Made by a program: the position numbers and the translations under genes. A stretch of 44,334 nucleotides of DNA from contig QCHZ01000006.1 of the NCBI GenBank assembly GCA_003216955.1, positions 50,707 to 95,040 of the forward strand. Reading direction: 5' to 3'. Of this stretch, positions 7,423 to 17,112 are shown one piece after another. The notes beneath the pieces are model-generated. The model was given only the letters and a program-made list of their open reading frames with translations. It had not been told where the DNA came from and searched no databases. The first letter of the stretch is position 1. Each line of letters opens with the position of its first letter. The DNA comes from Prochlorococcus sp. AG-402-I21. GTDB taxonomy: Bacteria; Cyanobacteriota; Cyanobacteriia; PCC-6307; Cyanobiaceae.

Positions 7423-8937
7423 TTATTTAATTAGAATATCCATATTTATATTTTTTTCGAAGGCGTCAGTAAGTAAATCTAATAACTTCTCTCTTTTTTC
7501 ATAATTCTTCTCTTCGTTAGTATTTATTTTATTTAATCCTTTTCTCTGTCTTATTTTATTGATCCATTGCCTACGCCATTCATCATTCTCAAAAATTCCA
7601 TGTAAATAAGTTCCTCCAATAAAGCTTTTATCTTTTTTTTCAATTACCCACCCTAAAGAACTGTTTTTAAATAGAGAAATAATTTCGGAGTCTTTATTAT
7701 TGATCAAATCACTTTCACCATAATGCATTTCAAATCCCTTTATATTTTGAGAATCTGGCCATAAAACTTCTTCTTCTCTTTGTGAGGTGTGCTTGATTTC
7801 TCCAAAGGTTGTTTTGATTGGTAGAAGGTTCATCCCTATATTTGAAAATTTACTTAGCTCATTATCACTTTCATGATTATGGGGGTCTTTTAATGATTTT
7901 CCTAACATTTGTAATCCTCCACATATGCCAAAAATATTTCCCCCTTTTTTGGCATACTCTTTTATTTGATTGCTCAAACCAGAATTATTGAGACTCTCTA
8001 AATCTTTAATTGTTTGTTTGCTTCCAGGAATTAATAATACATCAGGTTCGCCTAACTCTTGCCCAGGTTCTATCCATCTCATTTGAATACTTGAATCGCT
8101 AATGAAAGGATCTAAATCAGAAAAATTACTTATTCTAGGTAATTTTATTATTGCTAGTTCTATTTCTGCGCTTTGATTTATTGGTCTCCTTTCAAGTAGA
8201 TCAAGAGAATCTTCAGGTGGAAAAATTTCTTTTAGCCAAGGTAATATTCCTAAAACTGGAATTCCTGTTTCTTTCTCTATCCAAGTAACTCCTGATTCGA
8301 ATAAGGCTTTATCTCCTCTAAACCTATTAATAATTATTCCTTTAATTAATCTTTTTTCATCAGGTTTCATTAAAGCAATCGTTCCAATTATTTGAGCAAA
8401 AACGCCCCCTCTTTCAATATCTGCTACTAAAATACAATTTGCATTTAAATATTTTGCTAATTTCAAATTTGTAAGATCTTTATGTTGCAAATTAACCTCT
8501 ACGGGACTTCCAGCTCCCTCAAGAACGAGTCTTCCATCTTTTTTACTATTTAATAATATTGCTAGTCCTTTTTTAATAGATTCCCATCCTGAATCGAACC
8601 AGTCTTCGTAATAATTTATCGCCTTACTATTGCCGACACTTTTGCCTAGATGAATTACTTCGCTTGTACAATCCCCTTTTGGCTTCAGAAGCACAGGATT
8701 CATTTCAGCACTCGGCTCTAAGCCTGCAGACCAAGATTGAAGTGCTTGAGAATATGCCATTTCTCTTCCCTGAGTATCAACCCAGGCGTTATTGCTCATG
8801 TTTTGTCCCTTAAAAGGTATTGCCTGTTCCCCTTTCCTTTTTAGATATCGACAAATAGCAGTGGCTATGAGCGTTTTTCCTGCACCACTAGATGTTCCTA
8901 AAACCATAAATGGAGTACGTTTGAGGTTTATGTTCAT
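7423..8937 (-). CDS. cobQ: Cobyric acid synthase, glutamine-hydrolysing
   Basis: CobQ amidates carboxyl side chains b, d, e and g of adenosylcobyrinic acid a,c-diamide, using glutamine and ATP, in (pseudo)cobalamin biosynthesis. An N-terminal P-loop (GTSSGAGKT) opens the dethiobiotin-synthetase-like ATPase domain, followed by PFKGQNMSNNAWV and VLEGAGSPVEVNL. A C-terminal class I amidotransferase domain carries the nucleophile in GICGGLQMLG and the histidine in GTYLHGIFEN. The ATG at 8937 overlaps the upstream stop as ATGA, suggesting translational coupling, and gives 504 residues. An alternative ATG at 8964 adds nine residues. Upstream and downstream genes on the same strand form a likely operon. 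Confidence 0.95.
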   Translation of the reverse strand: MNINLKRTPFMVLGTSSGAGKTLIATAICRYLKRKGEQAIPFKGQNMSNNAWVDTQGREMAYSQALQSWSAGLEPSAEMNPVLLKPKGDCTSEVIHLGKSVGNSKAINYYEDWFDSGWESIKKGLAILLNSKKDGRLVLEGAGSPVEVNLQHKDLTNLKLAKYLNANCILVADIERGGVFAQIIGTIALMKPDEKRLIKGIIINRFRGDKALFESGVTWIEKETGIPVLGILPWLKEIFPPEDSLDLLERRPINQSAEIELAIIKLPRISNFSDLDPFISDSSIQMRWIEPGQELGEPDVLLIPGSKQTIKDLESLNNSGLSNQIKEYAKKGGNIFGICGGLQMLGKSLKDPHNHESDNELSKFSNIGMNLLPIKTTFGEIKHTSQREEEVLWPDSQNIKGFEMHYGESDLINNKDSEIISLFKNSSLGWVIEKKDKSFIGGTYLHGIFENDEWRRQWINKIRQRKGLNKINTNEEKNYEKREKLLDLLTDAFEKNINMDILIK

Positions 8938-9308
8938 CTTGGAGATAAATGATATTTTAGACATGTGATTAATTTTTTTATAAGCGATATTTTTTTAGTA
9001 AATAAATCTGCATAGTTTTCAAGGACTTGTCTTCCTATTGGTGTAATACGAACTTTTGAAGTAAGACCTTGGCCGTCTACTTCCCTTCTTAAGACACCAA
9101 TTTTAATTAATTTAAGAAATTCATTTTCTATGAATAAAGAACTATTGACAAACATAAATTCTTGACTCAAATACTTTGATTTATTCTCAAAAACATCTTG
9201 AGCACTGAGACTCTCTTTTTGAAGACTTTGAAAAAGAAATAAGTTAAAGGGACAATTCCTAATCCCTTTCTTTGCTCTCCTAAAGATTTTTTGGTCAATC
9301 AGCAACAT
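8934..9308 (-). CDS. Conserved hypothetical protein, possible winged-helix fold
   Basis: Not recognised as a named family. It is 124 residues, basic, with no signal peptide or membrane segment. The C-terminal half (FIENEFLKLIKIGVLRREV, then VRITPIGRQVLENY) has the recognition-helix-then-hairpin look of a small winged-helix domain, suggesting DNA binding, but this is weak. It ends within a four-base ATGA overlap with cobQ, so it is co-transcribed and may be translationally coupled to it. It is divergent from maf with about 70 bases between starts. Confidence 0.65.
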   Translation of the reverse strand: MLLIDQKIFRRAKKGIRNCPFNLFLFQSLQKESLSAQDVFENKSKYLSQEFMFVNSSLFIENEFLKLIKIGVLRREVDGQGLTSKVRITPIGRQVLENYADLFTKKISLIKKLITCLKYHLSPR

Positions 9309-9379
9309 TTAATTAAAAGGATTTATTTTTTAAATAGAAGATCAATAATGATCCTATGGTTTAAAAAATTTAGTTTTCT

Positions 9380-10000
9380 ATGTTTGTGCTTGCCTCTGCA
9401 TCTAAAGCACGTCAAAAATTACTTGATCAAATAGCTTTGAAACATAGAGTTATTGTAAGTGATTTTGATGAAACACAACTTGAGGAATCAGATCCAATTT
9501 TGAAGGCCAAATCATTGGCTAAGGGTAAGGCTGATAGTGCATTAAAAAAGTTGATAAAAGAAAATCATGCCTTAAATACTTTTCAAGCTTTATTAGGTTG
9601 TGATTCTTTGTTTGAGTTTGAGGGGGAGATTTTCGAAAAACCAATTAATAAAGAGCAATTAATATCCCGCTGGCAAAGGATGTCTGGTAAATCAGGTTTG
9701 TTGCATACAGGACATCATTTGATCTCTCTAGATAATTGCAAATCAGATTTGAAAAATATTTCACCAAACAAATACTGTGAAGGGGTTGTGAGCACCAAAA
9801 TTGAATTTATCTGTTTATCCAATATTGAGATTATCAAATATGCTTCCATTTCAGAACCTTACAATTGTGCGGGTGGATTTGCGATTGAAGGTTATGGAGG
9901 ATTATTTATAAAAAAAATAGACGGATGTTTTAGTAATGTTGTAGGACTTAGCTTGCCGTGGTTGAAAACTAATTTAGAAAAACTTGGTTTATCTATGTAG
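9380..10000 (+). CDS. maf: Maf-family nucleoside triphosphate pyrophosphatase
   Basis: Maf proteins hydrolyse non-canonical or excess nucleoside triphosphates (dTTP/UTP or modified pyrimidines, depending on subgroup) to the monophosphate. The 206-residue chain opens with the signature FVLASASKARQKLLDQ. It continues with the DFDET loop, KAKSLAKGKA, the LLGCDSLFEFEGEIFEKP metal-site strand and the GGFAIEGYGGLFI block. All key acidic residues appear present. A shared terminator separates it from psbC, which faces it. Subgroup specificity cannot be fixed by eye. Confidence 0.93.
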   Translation: MFVLASASKARQKLLDQIALKHRVIVSDFDETQLEESDPILKAKSLAKGKADSALKKLIKENHALNTFQALLGCDSLFEFEGEIFEKPINKEQLISRWQRMSGKSGLLHTGHHLISLDNCKSDLKNISPNKYCEGVVSTKIEFICLSNIEIIKYASISEPYNCAGGFAIEGYGGLFIKKIDGCFSNVVGLSLPWLKTNLEKLGLSM

Positions 10001-10045
10001 CTTTTTGATTGGTAAATAATACAAAGGTCAAATATTTTGAACCAT

Positions 10046-10077
10046 AAAAAAAGCCCTCTATCAAGAGGGCTTTTTTT
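10046..10077. terminator. Bidirectional terminator between maf and psbC
   Basis: AAGCCCTCT, loop ATCA, AGAGGGCTT, bounded by an A-tract and a run of T. It sits between the two convergent stops and is symmetrical, so it can serve the psbD-psbC mRNA on the minus strand and maf on the plus strand. Confidence 0.93.
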
Positions 10078-10090
10078 GTTATTGAGGGAT

Positions 10091-11473
10091 CTAATCTAGA
10101 TCAGGCATTGAAAGAGCAGGCTCTTGTGAACGACTGATACCTTTTTCAAATCCAGCTGCAGCGGCTCTCGCACGACCAGCATGCCAAAGATGGCCTACAA
10201 AAGTAAACCAACCAAGGAAGAATTGAGCACCTGCTAGCCATTGACGCAAGTTAACAAAGTTAACAGCATTAGGCTCAGTAATGATTCCACCAACTGAGTT
10301 GATAGAAGCGTTAGGAGCATGTGTCATGTATTCAGCAGCGCGGCGAACTTGCCAAGGCTGAATATCATTTTGAATTTTGTCGAGACTTAATCCATTAGGA
10401 CCTCTAAGAGGTTCTAACCATGGACCTCGGAAATCCCAAAAACGCATGGTTTCTCCACCAAAGATGATTTCACCTGTTGGAGAGCGCATCAAGTATTTAC
10501 CTAATCCAGTTGGTCCCATAGTTGATCCTACATTTGCACCAATTCGCTGGTCACGAACTAGGAATGTGAAACTCTGAGCCTGAGAGGCTTCAGCGTTTGT
10601 TGGACCATAAAACTCAGATGGATAAGCTGTGTTGTTAAACCAGATGAAACATGAAGCAATGAAACTTGCTACACAGATTCCACCTAATGCATAACTAAGA
10701 AGACCTTCACCATTCCAGATAAAGGCTCTTCTTGCCCATCCATAAGGACCAGTAAGGACATGGAATATACCACCAATTATTTCTATAACAGCTAGGTAAA
10801 CATGTCCTCCGACAATATCTTCCATTGAGTTAACACCAACGATCCAACCCTGGCCACCCCAAGGGGTTGAAAGTAGATATCCAAAAATAACTCTTGGATC
10901 GAGAGTTGGGTTGATCAACCTAACTTCTCCTCCGCCAGGAGCCCAAGTGTCGTATGCACCACCTAAGTACATCCAGTTAAGCGAAAATAGAAGAGATCCA
11001 ATACCCAATACAATCAAATGGAAACCAAGAATATTGGTCATTTGATTTTTATCTCTCCAGTCAGTAGAGAAAAATGGGAAAGCTTCTTCAAGTTTCTCTG
11101 GTCCAGCTAAAGAGTGGAAAACCCCTCCAAAGCCTAGGATTCCAGATGCAACAAGGTGAATAACACCTGCGATGAAGAATGGCCAAACATCTGTAACTTC
11201 TCCGCCTGGACCAATGCCGTATCCAAACATGGCTACATGAGGCATACAAATTAAGCCTTGCTCCCACATGGGTTTATCCATGGTGAAGTGACTTACTTCG
11301 AAAAGCATCATCGCGCCTGCCCAGAACACCATTAGTCCTGCGTGAGCAATGTGAGCACCTAATAATCTTCCTGAAAGGTTGATTAGCCTTGCATTTCCTA
11401 CATACCAGGCGTAACCAGTCTCTTCAAGACTTTGATTAGGAGCGTTGAGTAAATTATTAAAGGGCGTTTCCAC
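10091..11473 (-). CDS. psbC: Photosystem II CP43 core antenna protein
   Basis: CP43 binds chlorophyll a in the photosystem II core and supplies a ligand to the oxygen-evolving cluster. The GTG start at 11473 is chosen because GAGGAGGT lies eight bases before it and VETPFNN then leads into [10 protein letters not shown]; a longer frame to 11500 would need a TTG inside that Shine-Dalgarno site. The 460-residue product has six membrane helices. Its large lumenal loop carries [12 protein letters not shown], with the glutamate and arginine that contact the Mn4CaO5 cluster. It overlaps psbD by 17 bases in another frame, as in other cyanobacteria. Confidence 0.98.
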   Translation of the reverse strand: METPFNNLLNAPNQSLEETGYAWYVGNARLINLSGRLLGAHIAHAGLMVFWAGAMMLFEVSHFTMDKPMWEQGLICMPHVAMFGYGIGPGGEVTDVWPFFIAGVIHLVASGILGFGGVFHSLAGPEKLEEAFPFFSTDWRDKNQMTNILGFHLIVLGIGSLLFSLNWMYLGGAYDTWAPGGGEVRLINPTLDPRVIFGYLLSTPWGGQGWIVGVNSMEDIVGGHVYLAVIEIIGGIFHVLTGPYGWARRAFIWNGEGLLSYALGGICVASFIASCFIWFNNTAYPSEFYGPTNAEASQAQSFTFLVRDQRIGANVGSTMGPTGLGKYLMRSPTGEIIFGGETMRFWDFRGPWLEPLRGPNGLSLDKIQNDIQPWQVRRAAEYMTHAPNASINSVGGIITEPNAVNFVNLRQWLAGAQFFLGWFTFVGHLWHAGRARAAAAGFEKGISRSQEPALSMPDLD

Positions 11474-12533
11474 GTGGGAGTACCTCCTCAGGGAATACAA
11501 AGTTTTCGTGTGGTTGGTCTACAGAAGACATCCATGCACGCATACCTTCATTAAGAAGGATGTTTTTGGTGTAGAAAGTTTCGAATTCGGGATCTTCAGC
11601 AGCTCTGATTTCTTGGCTAACGAAGTCGTAAGCACGAAGGTTTAGAGCTAATCCAACAATTCCGATTGATGCTGCCCACATACCTGTTACTGGCACGAAG
11701 AGCATCAAGAAGTGAAGGAAACGCTTATTTGAGAATGCAATACCGAAAATCTGACTCCAGAAACGGTTTGCAGTAATAAATGAGTAAGTCTCTTCTTCTT
11801 GTACTGGGTCGAAACCTCTGAAAGTTGTGCTCTGATTTTTGCCGTCAGAGTACTGACTTGAATCTTCGTAAAGGGTGTTCTGAACTGTTGCACCGTGAAT
11901 AGCACAAAGAAGAGCACCACCAAGAATTCCAGCTACTCCCATCATGTGGAATGGGTTAAGCGTAATGTTATGGAATCCTTGAATGAAGAGAATGAAACGG
12001 AATATTGCTGCAACTCCAAATGAAGGAGCGAAAAACCAACTGTGCTGTCCTAATGGGTAGATAAGGAAGCAAGCAGTAAATACTGCAATAACTGCTGAGA
12101 AAGCAAGTGCGTTATATGGACGGATACCAACTAGTCTTGCAATTTCGAATTGACGAAGCATGAAGCCTATAAGACTGAATGCGCCGTGCAGAGCAACGAA
12201 ATTCCATAGGCCACCAAGCTGGAACCAGCGTGTTAAATCGCCCTGAGCTTCTGGTCCCCAAAGGAATAGAAGACTGTGACCCATGGCATCGCCAGGAGTA
12301 CTAACAGCGGCTGTGAGGAAATTGCATCCCTCAAGGTAAGAACTGGCTACACCATGGGTGTACCAGGAAGAAACGAAGGTTGTACCTGTAAACCATCCAC
12401 CAATAGCTAGGAAAGCTGTAGGGAAGAGAAGTAGTCCAGACCAACCAACAAATACGAATCGGTCGCGCTTTAACCAGTCATCGAGGGCGTCAAACCAACC
12501 TCGTTCTGTTGCGCTTCCAACAGCGATCGTCAT
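11457..12533 (-). CDS. psbD: Photosystem II reaction-centre D2 protein
   Basis: D2 pairs with D1 to hold the photosystem II reaction centre and binds QA. The 358-residue chain has five membrane helices and starts [15 protein letters not shown]. Redox tyrosine D is Tyr159 (FLIYPLGQ), its partner is His188 (GFHN), and the P680 chlorophyll ligand is His196 (NPFHMMGV). The conserved C-terminus [14 protein letters not shown] is intact. The residue after His188-Asn189 is Ile, where freshwater cyanobacteria have Trp. No purine-rich ribosome site precedes the ATG; the leader reads GCTCCTCCC. It is first in the psbD-psbC operon and divergent from ycf4. Confidence 0.99.
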   Translation of the reverse strand: MTIAVGSATERGWFDALDDWLKRDRFVFVGWSGLLLFPTAFLAIGGWFTGTTFVSSWYTHGVASSYLEGCNFLTAAVSTPGDAMGHSLLFLWGPEAQGDLTRWFQLGGLWNFVALHGAFSLIGFMLRQFEIARLVGIRPYNALAFSAVIAVFTACFLIYPLGQHSWFFAPSFGVAAIFRFILFIQGFHNITLNPFHMMGVAGILGGALLCAIHGATVQNTLYEDSSQYSDGKNQSTTFRGFDPVQEEETYSFITANRFWSQIFGIAFSNKRFLHFLMLFVPVTGMWAASIGIVGLALNLRAYDFVSQEIRAAEDPEFETFYTKNILLNEGMRAWMSSVDQPHENFVFPEEVLPRGNAL

Positions 12534-12733
12534 GGGAGGAGCGTTGCTGAGCTTTTGTATACGTCGGAGACTTTAACAACGATGACGGTGTTTGTGGGTA
12601 AATCTTTAACTTGATGAAATCCCTTGTATTGAAATGAGATAAAATAAATTTTTTTTATTGCTAGTTAGTAATTGTCAAAAACTTAGTCTCTATAATGTTT
12701 TAAAAGGGATTTTGTCCCCAATTTTACGAGCTT
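12534..12733. promoter_or_regulatory. Divergent psbD/ycf4 control region
   Basis: A 200-base spacer between divergent photosynthesis genes must hold both promoters. On the psbD side TATACA occurs near 12555-12560, a possible -10 element with a poorly spaced TCGTTG upstream. This would give a 5' leader of only about 20 bases. No firm operator is visible. Confidence 0.35.
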
Positions 12734-13309
12734 ATGTCAACCGAATCCAATTTAGGTCAATCAGAAAAAGAGTTATCTGATTTAGTTTTAGAACAAGAAA
12801 TTAAAGGTTCGCGTAAGGTTTCGAACTATTTAGTTGCTTCTATGCTCAGCATTGGGGGCGTTGGATTTTTGCTGGCTTCTTTATCAAGTTATTTTGGTAG
12901 AGATTTCTTACCCTTGGGTAATCCTTCTACTTTGATTTTTGTTCCTCAAGGTTTAGTAATGGGACTATATGGTGTTGCGGCTTTCTTGCTTGCTCTTTAT
13001 TTTTGGAGACTTATTAGTATTGATTATGGTTCTGGAGTAAATAGATTTGACAAAAATAAAGGAGTTCTATCTTTATCTAGGAGAGGGCTTTTTAAGAACA
13101 TAGAAATAGATATACCTATTGATGAGATTAAAGCCGTTAAATTAGAAGTTAGAGAAGGTTTTAATCCACGAAGAAGAGTTTCTTTAAGAATTAAAGGTAG
13201 AAAAGACTTACCAATATCTAGAGTTGGATCTCCTAAACCATTATTGGATTTAGAAAATGAAGGTGCTGAAATTGCGAGATTTTTAGAGGTTAACCTTGAA
13301 GGAATTTAA
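12734..13309 (+). CDS. ycf4: Photosystem I assembly protein Ycf4
   Basis: Ycf4 is a thylakoid membrane protein that scaffolds photosystem I assembly. The 191-residue chain matches the family in length and layout: a soluble N-terminus with [15 protein letters not shown], then two membrane helices (about 31-52 and 72-93). A cytoplasmic domain follows with [20 protein letters not shown] and [16 protein letters not shown]. It is transcribed away from psbD and overlaps the next gene by 14 bases, so the two are probably co-transcribed. Confidence 0.96.
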   Translation: MSTESNLGQSEKELSDLVLEQEIKGSRKVSNYLVASMLSIGGVGFLLASLSSYFGRDFLPLGNPSTLIFVPQGLVMGLYGVAAFLLALYFWRLISIDYGSGVNRFDKNKGVLSLSRRGLFKNIEIDIPIDEIKAVKLEVREGFNPRRRVSLRIKGRKDLPISRVGSPKPLLDLENEGAEIARFLEVNLEGI

Positions 13310-14012
13310 AAAGAAAATTATAATTAAAAAGATATCAAACAATTCAATTTTTATTTATAAGTTTCTTCAACCACTTTACATTTTTCTATTTGTAAATTTA
13401 CTTTTGTTTTCAGGATGTAGAAATTTAAAGAAAAACGAAGATATAAATATATGTTCTAATACAAAACTGCCTTGCCTGAATTCAAATGAATATGTCATTT
13501 TGAAGACCAACAGAGGGAAGATAAAACTAGAGCTTTATGGAAAATCAGCCCCAATTACTGTTGGAAGCTTCATAGATTTTGTCGAAAAAGGAGCTTATAA
13601 TAAAACAATTTTCAATAGAGTTATTAAAAAACCTTATCCTTTTATAATTAGAGGCGGAGAAAATAGTTTGATTGAAAATAAAGATAAGTTTATAGATAGT
13701 ACAACTGGAAAACAAAGATATATTCCTCTGGAAATTAAACTAAAAAATAAAATTTTACCAATATATGGGAGGGTAATTAATGAGACTAGTCAAATAAATA
13801 ATATTGAACTTAAGCATAAAAGATCATATTTATCTATGGCAAGATCTAAAACCGTGAATTCAGCAAGTATGCAATTTTATATTTTACTAAAATCTTTGCC
13901 AGAACTTGATGGTAGGTTCTCTGTTTTTGGAAAAGTCATTAGTGGTATGAATATAGTTGATTTGATTGAAGAAGAAGATTATATAATTGAAGCTAAAAGA
14001 CTCGATTCTTAA
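13296..14012 (+). CDS. Cyclophilin-type peptidyl-prolyl isomerase, probable lipoprotein
   Basis: This protein should speed proline isomerisation during folding outside the cytoplasm. It has 238 residues. A basic, then hydrophobic N-terminus ends in a lipobox-like LLFSGC with the cysteine near residue 41. The cyclophilin domain follows: [42 protein letters not shown], a shortened IIRGGEN, and [18 protein letters not shown]. The TTG start has AGAGG at good spacing inside the end of ycf4, and no ATG is available nearby. The active-site segment deviates from well-studied cyclophilins, so catalysis is less certain than fold. Confidence 0.85.
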   Translation: MKEFKKKIIIKKISNNSIFIYKFLQPLYIFLFVNLLLFSGCRNLKKNEDINICSNTKLPCLNSNEYVILKTNRGKIKLELYGKSAPITVGSFIDFVEKGAYNKTIFNRVIKKPYPFIIRGGENSLIENKDKFIDSTTGKQRYIPLEIKLKNKILPIYGRVINETSQINNIELKHKRSYLSMARSKTVNSASMQFYILLKSLPELDGRFSVFGKVISGMNIVDLIEEEDYIIEAKRLDS

Positions 14013-14022
14013 AGAAAAAATA

Positions 14023-14532
14023 TTATTTTTTAGCTTTTAACATTTCTGTATTTACTCCTGATGCCCTCTTAAGAGCTACTTTTCCAGTCCTGGCAATTTC
14101 TAAAATTCCATAAGGGTTCAATAAGTTTTCTAGAGCAACAAGTTTGCCTGGATCCCCCACGACTTCAAGTGTCAGAGCATTATCCGAAACATCTACAACT
14201 TTTGCTCTAAAAATTTGAACAAGATCTAAAATTTTACCTCTGTTTTCTGATGATGCCGAGACCTTCAAAAGCATCAACTCTCTTTCTACCGCTGGTAAAG
14301 TTGTTAGATCAAGAACTTCTAAAACGTTTATTAATTTGTTGAGTTGTTTGGTCATTTGTTGAAGTGTTGATTCATCGCCATCAACAACCATTGTTAATCT
14401 AGATATCCCTTTGGCTTCCGCAGGGCCAACAGCCAAGCTATCAATATTAAATCCTCTTCTTGCAAAAAGGCCAGCAATTCTGCTTAATGCGCCAGACTCA
14501 TCTTCAACTAAAACTGAAAGTGTGTGCTTCAT
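14023..14532 (-). CDS. ilvH: Acetolactate synthase small (regulatory) subunit
   Basis: IlvH activates the acetolactate synthase catalytic subunit and mediates valine feedback inhibition in branched-chain amino-acid synthesis. The 169-residue chain begins with the ACT domain [29 protein letters not shown]. It continues with [25 protein letters not shown] and the C-terminal domain [22 protein letters not shown]. Length and motifs are normal. Its ATG overlaps the upstream hydrolase stop as ATGA, so translation is probably coupled. The catalytic gene (ilvB) is not in the window. Confidence 0.97.
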   Translation of the reverse strand: MKHTLSVLVEDESGALSRIAGLFARRGFNIDSLAVGPAEAKGISRLTMVVDGDESTLQQMTKQLNKLINVLEVLDLTTLPAVERELMLLKVSASSENRGKILDLVQIFRAKVVDVSDNALTLEVVGDPGKLVALENLLNPYGILEIARTGKVALKRASGVNTEMLKAKK

Positions 14533-15524
14533 ATTTGTTTCTTATGAGTTTTTAAGTTCTCTAGCCATTTCAGAACAATTTGATTGAAATCACTTGGTAA
14601 TTCATCATGTAAACAATGGCCTGCATTATCGATAACACATAATTTAAGCCAAGGATGGAGCTTTATTAGGTTTTTTGCTAAAAATATAGGTATCAATTTA
14701 TCCTGTTTGCCCCAAATTAATAAAATTGGTGGTCGATTTGGAAGGTTTTTAATCTTTTCAATGATAAATGGACCCTTTGCAGAATTTGGTCTAATGCTCA
14801 TTCCAATGCACATAGCTCTAAGAGCTTTGGAAGCATTAACTCTCTTCGCAGGTACTGTAACTATTCTTTTTAATGGAGTGTCATCTGAAATTGAGCTAAA
14901 ATAAGCACTTTGAAGAGCAAAAGTAATTAATTTTGTTTTTGAGATTAAATTTACTAAGGGATTAAGCGGAAATAAATGAAATATGATTTTTATAAGAACA
15001 TTTTTAAAGTTTAACAGCCAAAATGGAAAGGAAAATTTAATTGGATTAATAAAAACTGGCTCTGGTAGTGGCGCTGCAATTATTGTTTTTATTAACTGAG
15101 GTCTCTCAGAGAGAATTGTGATTGCTGTTAAAGCTCCCAAAGAATTTCCTATTAATATAGCCTTACCGTTTTTTTGAATATCTACAATTTCATTAAGAAA
15201 AGAAGCTACTTGATTTGCCCAAAATTGATTTTCTAAATACTTTGTTTTTGTTTGAAGATTTTGCTCTGATTTCCCAAAACCTATTAAATCTATTCCATAG
15301 ACCCTAAAACCTTCTGAAGCAAATATTTCGGCATTATTTCTCCAGTGATCACTGCTAGCTCCAAACCCATGAATTAGAACAATGGGAGGATTAGATTCAT
15401 CTCCAGTCACTCTAAAGTGAACTTTAAGATCTTTGTAGCTCCAATATTTAGACTCACCCCAGTCAGGGGATCCAATGAAAAGCTTTTTATTAAAAATATT
15501 TGATTGCATTTGCTCAAGACTCAC
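14529..15524 (-). CDS. Alpha/beta-hydrolase fold protein
   Basis: A 331-residue hydrolase of the alpha/beta fold. The oxyanion segment is [14 protein letters not shown] (about 49-62), the nucleophile elbow is GNSLG with Ser128, and the acid and base are in WGKQDKLIP and NAGHCLHDE. It resembles cyanobacterial and plastid hydrolases annotated only by fold, some acting on esters of pigments or lipids; the substrate is unknown. No signal peptide is seen. It is translationally coupled to ilvH by a four-base overlap, but a functional link is not evident. Confidence 0.85.
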   Translation of the reverse strand: MSLEQMQSNIFNKKLFIGSPDWGESKYWSYKDLKVHFRVTGDESNPPIVLIHGFGASSDHWRNNAEIFASEGFRVYGIDLIGFGKSEQNLQTKTKYLENQFWANQVASFLNEIVDIQKNGKAILIGNSLGALTAITILSERPQLIKTIIAAPLPEPVFINPIKFSFPFWLLNFKNVLIKIIFHLFPLNPLVNLISKTKLITFALQSAYFSSISDDTPLKRIVTVPAKRVNASKALRAMCIGMSIRPNSAKGPFIIEKIKNLPNRPPILLIWGKQDKLIPIFLAKNLIKLHPWLKLCVIDNAGHCLHDELPSDFNQIVLKWLENLKTHKKQI

Positions 15525-15650
15525 TTTAACTTTTGATTTATAGTTTTTAGTTTCATTTTAAGTTTATTTTAAAAATTTGCGTATGCCTTTGGATTGTTAT
15601 CTGAATGTAAGGGCTTTAGGTTTTAATGGTAGATGAGTTAAATTATCTGA

Positions 15651-15749
15651 ATGGCATCAGAAATTTTTGGAATCGCTGCAGTCTTTTGGGTTTTAATTCC
15701 CGTTGGGCTTTTAGGAGGAGTCCTTCTTTTGAAACTTCAAGGTGATTAA
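15651..15749 (+). CDS. petM: Cytochrome b6f complex subunit VII (PetM)
   Basis: A 32-residue single-span membrane protein, starting [19 protein letters not shown] and ending LLLKLQGD. It matches PetM almost residue for residue. PetM is a peripheral small subunit of the thylakoid cytochrome b6f complex and is not itself a redox carrier. The ATG at 15651 is the only start and the stop TAA ends at 15749. It lies just upstream of ycf39 on the same strand. Confidence 0.95.
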   Translation: MASEIFGIAAVFWVLIPVGLLGGVLLLKLQGD

Positions 15750-15804
15750 TTTCCACAATCCATAGTTTGCCCATTTAAGCTCCAATCTTGTAATGAATTC
15801 AACT

Positions 15805-16767
15805 ATGCAAGTTCTGGTGATTGGTGGCACAGGAACTCTTGGTCGCCAAATAGCCAAAAACGCCATAGATGCAGGGCATAAAGTGCGCTGCATGGTTAGA
15901 AAACCAAAATCTGCTTCATTTCTGCAGGAGTGGGGATGTGAATTAACTCGTGGCAATTTAATAAACAAAGAAGATATTGAATACGCTCTTGATGGGGTTG
16001 ATGCTGTTATTGATGCAGCTACTAGCAGACCTGATGATCCTCGCAGCGTTTACGAAATAGATTGGGATGGAAAATTAAATTTATATAATGCTTGCGAAGA
16101 AAAAAATGTAAAAAGAGTCGTATTTCTATCTTTGTTAGGTGCAGAAAAGTATAGAAAAATCCCATTAATGGACATTAAATACTGTACTGAAGAATTATTG
16201 GTAAGTTCATCTTTGGACTACACCATCTTGCAAGGTGTTGCTTTCATGCAAGGGGTAATAGGTCAATTTGCTATTCCTATTTTAAATAATGAACCAGTTT
16301 GGATAAGTGGAAACCCCACTGATATTGCATATATGAATACGCAGGATATAGCTAGATTTGCCGTTGCAGCTTTAGACAGGCCTCAAACCATAAAAGGAAA
16401 ATTCCCTATTGTTGGACCCAAAGCTTGGAGTGCTAGAGAACTAGTAGATCTATGTGAAAAGTTCAGTGAGAAAAGAGCAAGAGTACTAAAAGTCTCTCCA
16501 ACAATTATCTCCATTGCTCAATCAGTTGTATCTTTTTTCGAACCAACCTTGAATGTTGCCGAGAGGCTCTCTTTCTCTGAGTTGAGCGGTAGTGGAGGCA
16601 AATTAGATGCACCCATGGATGATACTTATACTGCTTTTGGCTTGAATCAAGCTGATTCAACAACAATGGAGGGTTATATAAAAGAGTATTATGGGGTCAT
16701 AATGAAAAGGCTTAAAGATATTGGAGTTGATCTTGATATTGAAGAGAAAAAGAAATTTCCAATCTGA
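15805..16767 (+). CDS. ycf39: Ycf39-type NAD(P)-binding photosystem II assembly factor
   Basis: An atypical short-chain dehydrogenase/NmrA-like protein that, with Hlip proteins, helps chlorophyll delivery to newly made D1 during photosystem II assembly. The Rossmann motif VLVIGGTGTLGRQI starts at residue 3, followed by HKVRCMVRKPKSASFLQEWG, GVDAVIDAATSRP and RVVFLSLLGAEKY. Length of 320 residues fits. The start at 15805 (MQVLVIGG) matches family N-termini; the ATG at 15793 would add four residues. It follows petM by 55 bases and is probably co-transcribed. Confidence 0.93.
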   Translation: MQVLVIGGTGTLGRQIAKNAIDAGHKVRCMVRKPKSASFLQEWGCELTRGNLINKEDIEYALDGVDAVIDAATSRPDDPRSVYEIDWDGKLNLYNACEEKNVKRVVFLSLLGAEKYRKIPLMDIKYCTEELLVSSSLDYTILQGVAFMQGVIGQFAIPILNNEPVWISGNPTDIAYMNTQDIARFAVAALDRPQTIKGKFPIVGPKAWSARELVDLCEKFSEKRARVLKVSPTIISIAQSVVSFFEPTLNVAERLSFSELSGSGGKLDAPMDDTYTAFGLNQADSTTMEGYIKEYYGVIMKRLKDIGVDLDIEEKKKFPI

Positions 16768-16819
16768 GCTATTGCAAAAGTATAGTTAATATGTACTATC
16801 AAGGAAAATACTTTTTCTG

Positions 16820-17035
16820 ATGTCAATTAGTCAAATTAAGAACCTTAATAGAAGACTCGAAAATCTATCTCAAGAAGCTTCTAAAGAGCTAGACAAGTTA
16901 TGTGGTAATGAGTTATGGAAAAGTATTGGATTTGAAGCTTTTGATGGTTTAGCTGATGCTGGTTTAAGAGCTTCGGCAAATTATTATTATGGACAATTTC
17001 AAACTGCTCGAGAGTTGCAAGACGTTTTTAGCTAA
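16820..17035 (+). CDS. Small conserved hypothetical protein, 71 residues
   Basis: Family not recognised by name. The protein is soluble, helical and charged, starting MSISQIKNLNRRLENLSQEA and ending with YYYGQFQTARELQDVFS. An N-terminal amphipathic helix suggests oligomerisation or protein binding. No signal peptide, membrane segment or cysteine pair is present. It is flanked by ycf39 and an infA-like gene on the same strand. Clean start, stop and normal codon use make it likely real. Confidence 0.65.
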   Translation: MSISQIKNLNRRLENLSQEASKELDKLCGNELWKSIGFEAFDGLADAGLRASANYYYGQFQTARELQDVFS

Positions 17036-17112
17036 ATATACATTTATTGGTTAATTAAAGACTTTTTAGAATACAATCAATTTAGTTAATTTAGTGATGC
17101 AAAAAAAAACAA

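Noticed and set aside
7153-9379. Cobalamin riboswitch controlling cobQ
   Set aside because: The gene starts in a tight operon with only short spacers; no room or conserved B12-box-like sequence was visible.
14584-14904. Plus-strand frame of 106 residues opposite the alpha/beta hydrolase
   Set aside because: A shadow of the real minus-strand gene, which has an intact catalytic triad and is coupled to ilvH.
15711-15968. Minus-strand 85-residue frame over petM and the start of ycf39
   Set aside because: It covers two recognisable photosynthesis genes on the opposite strand.
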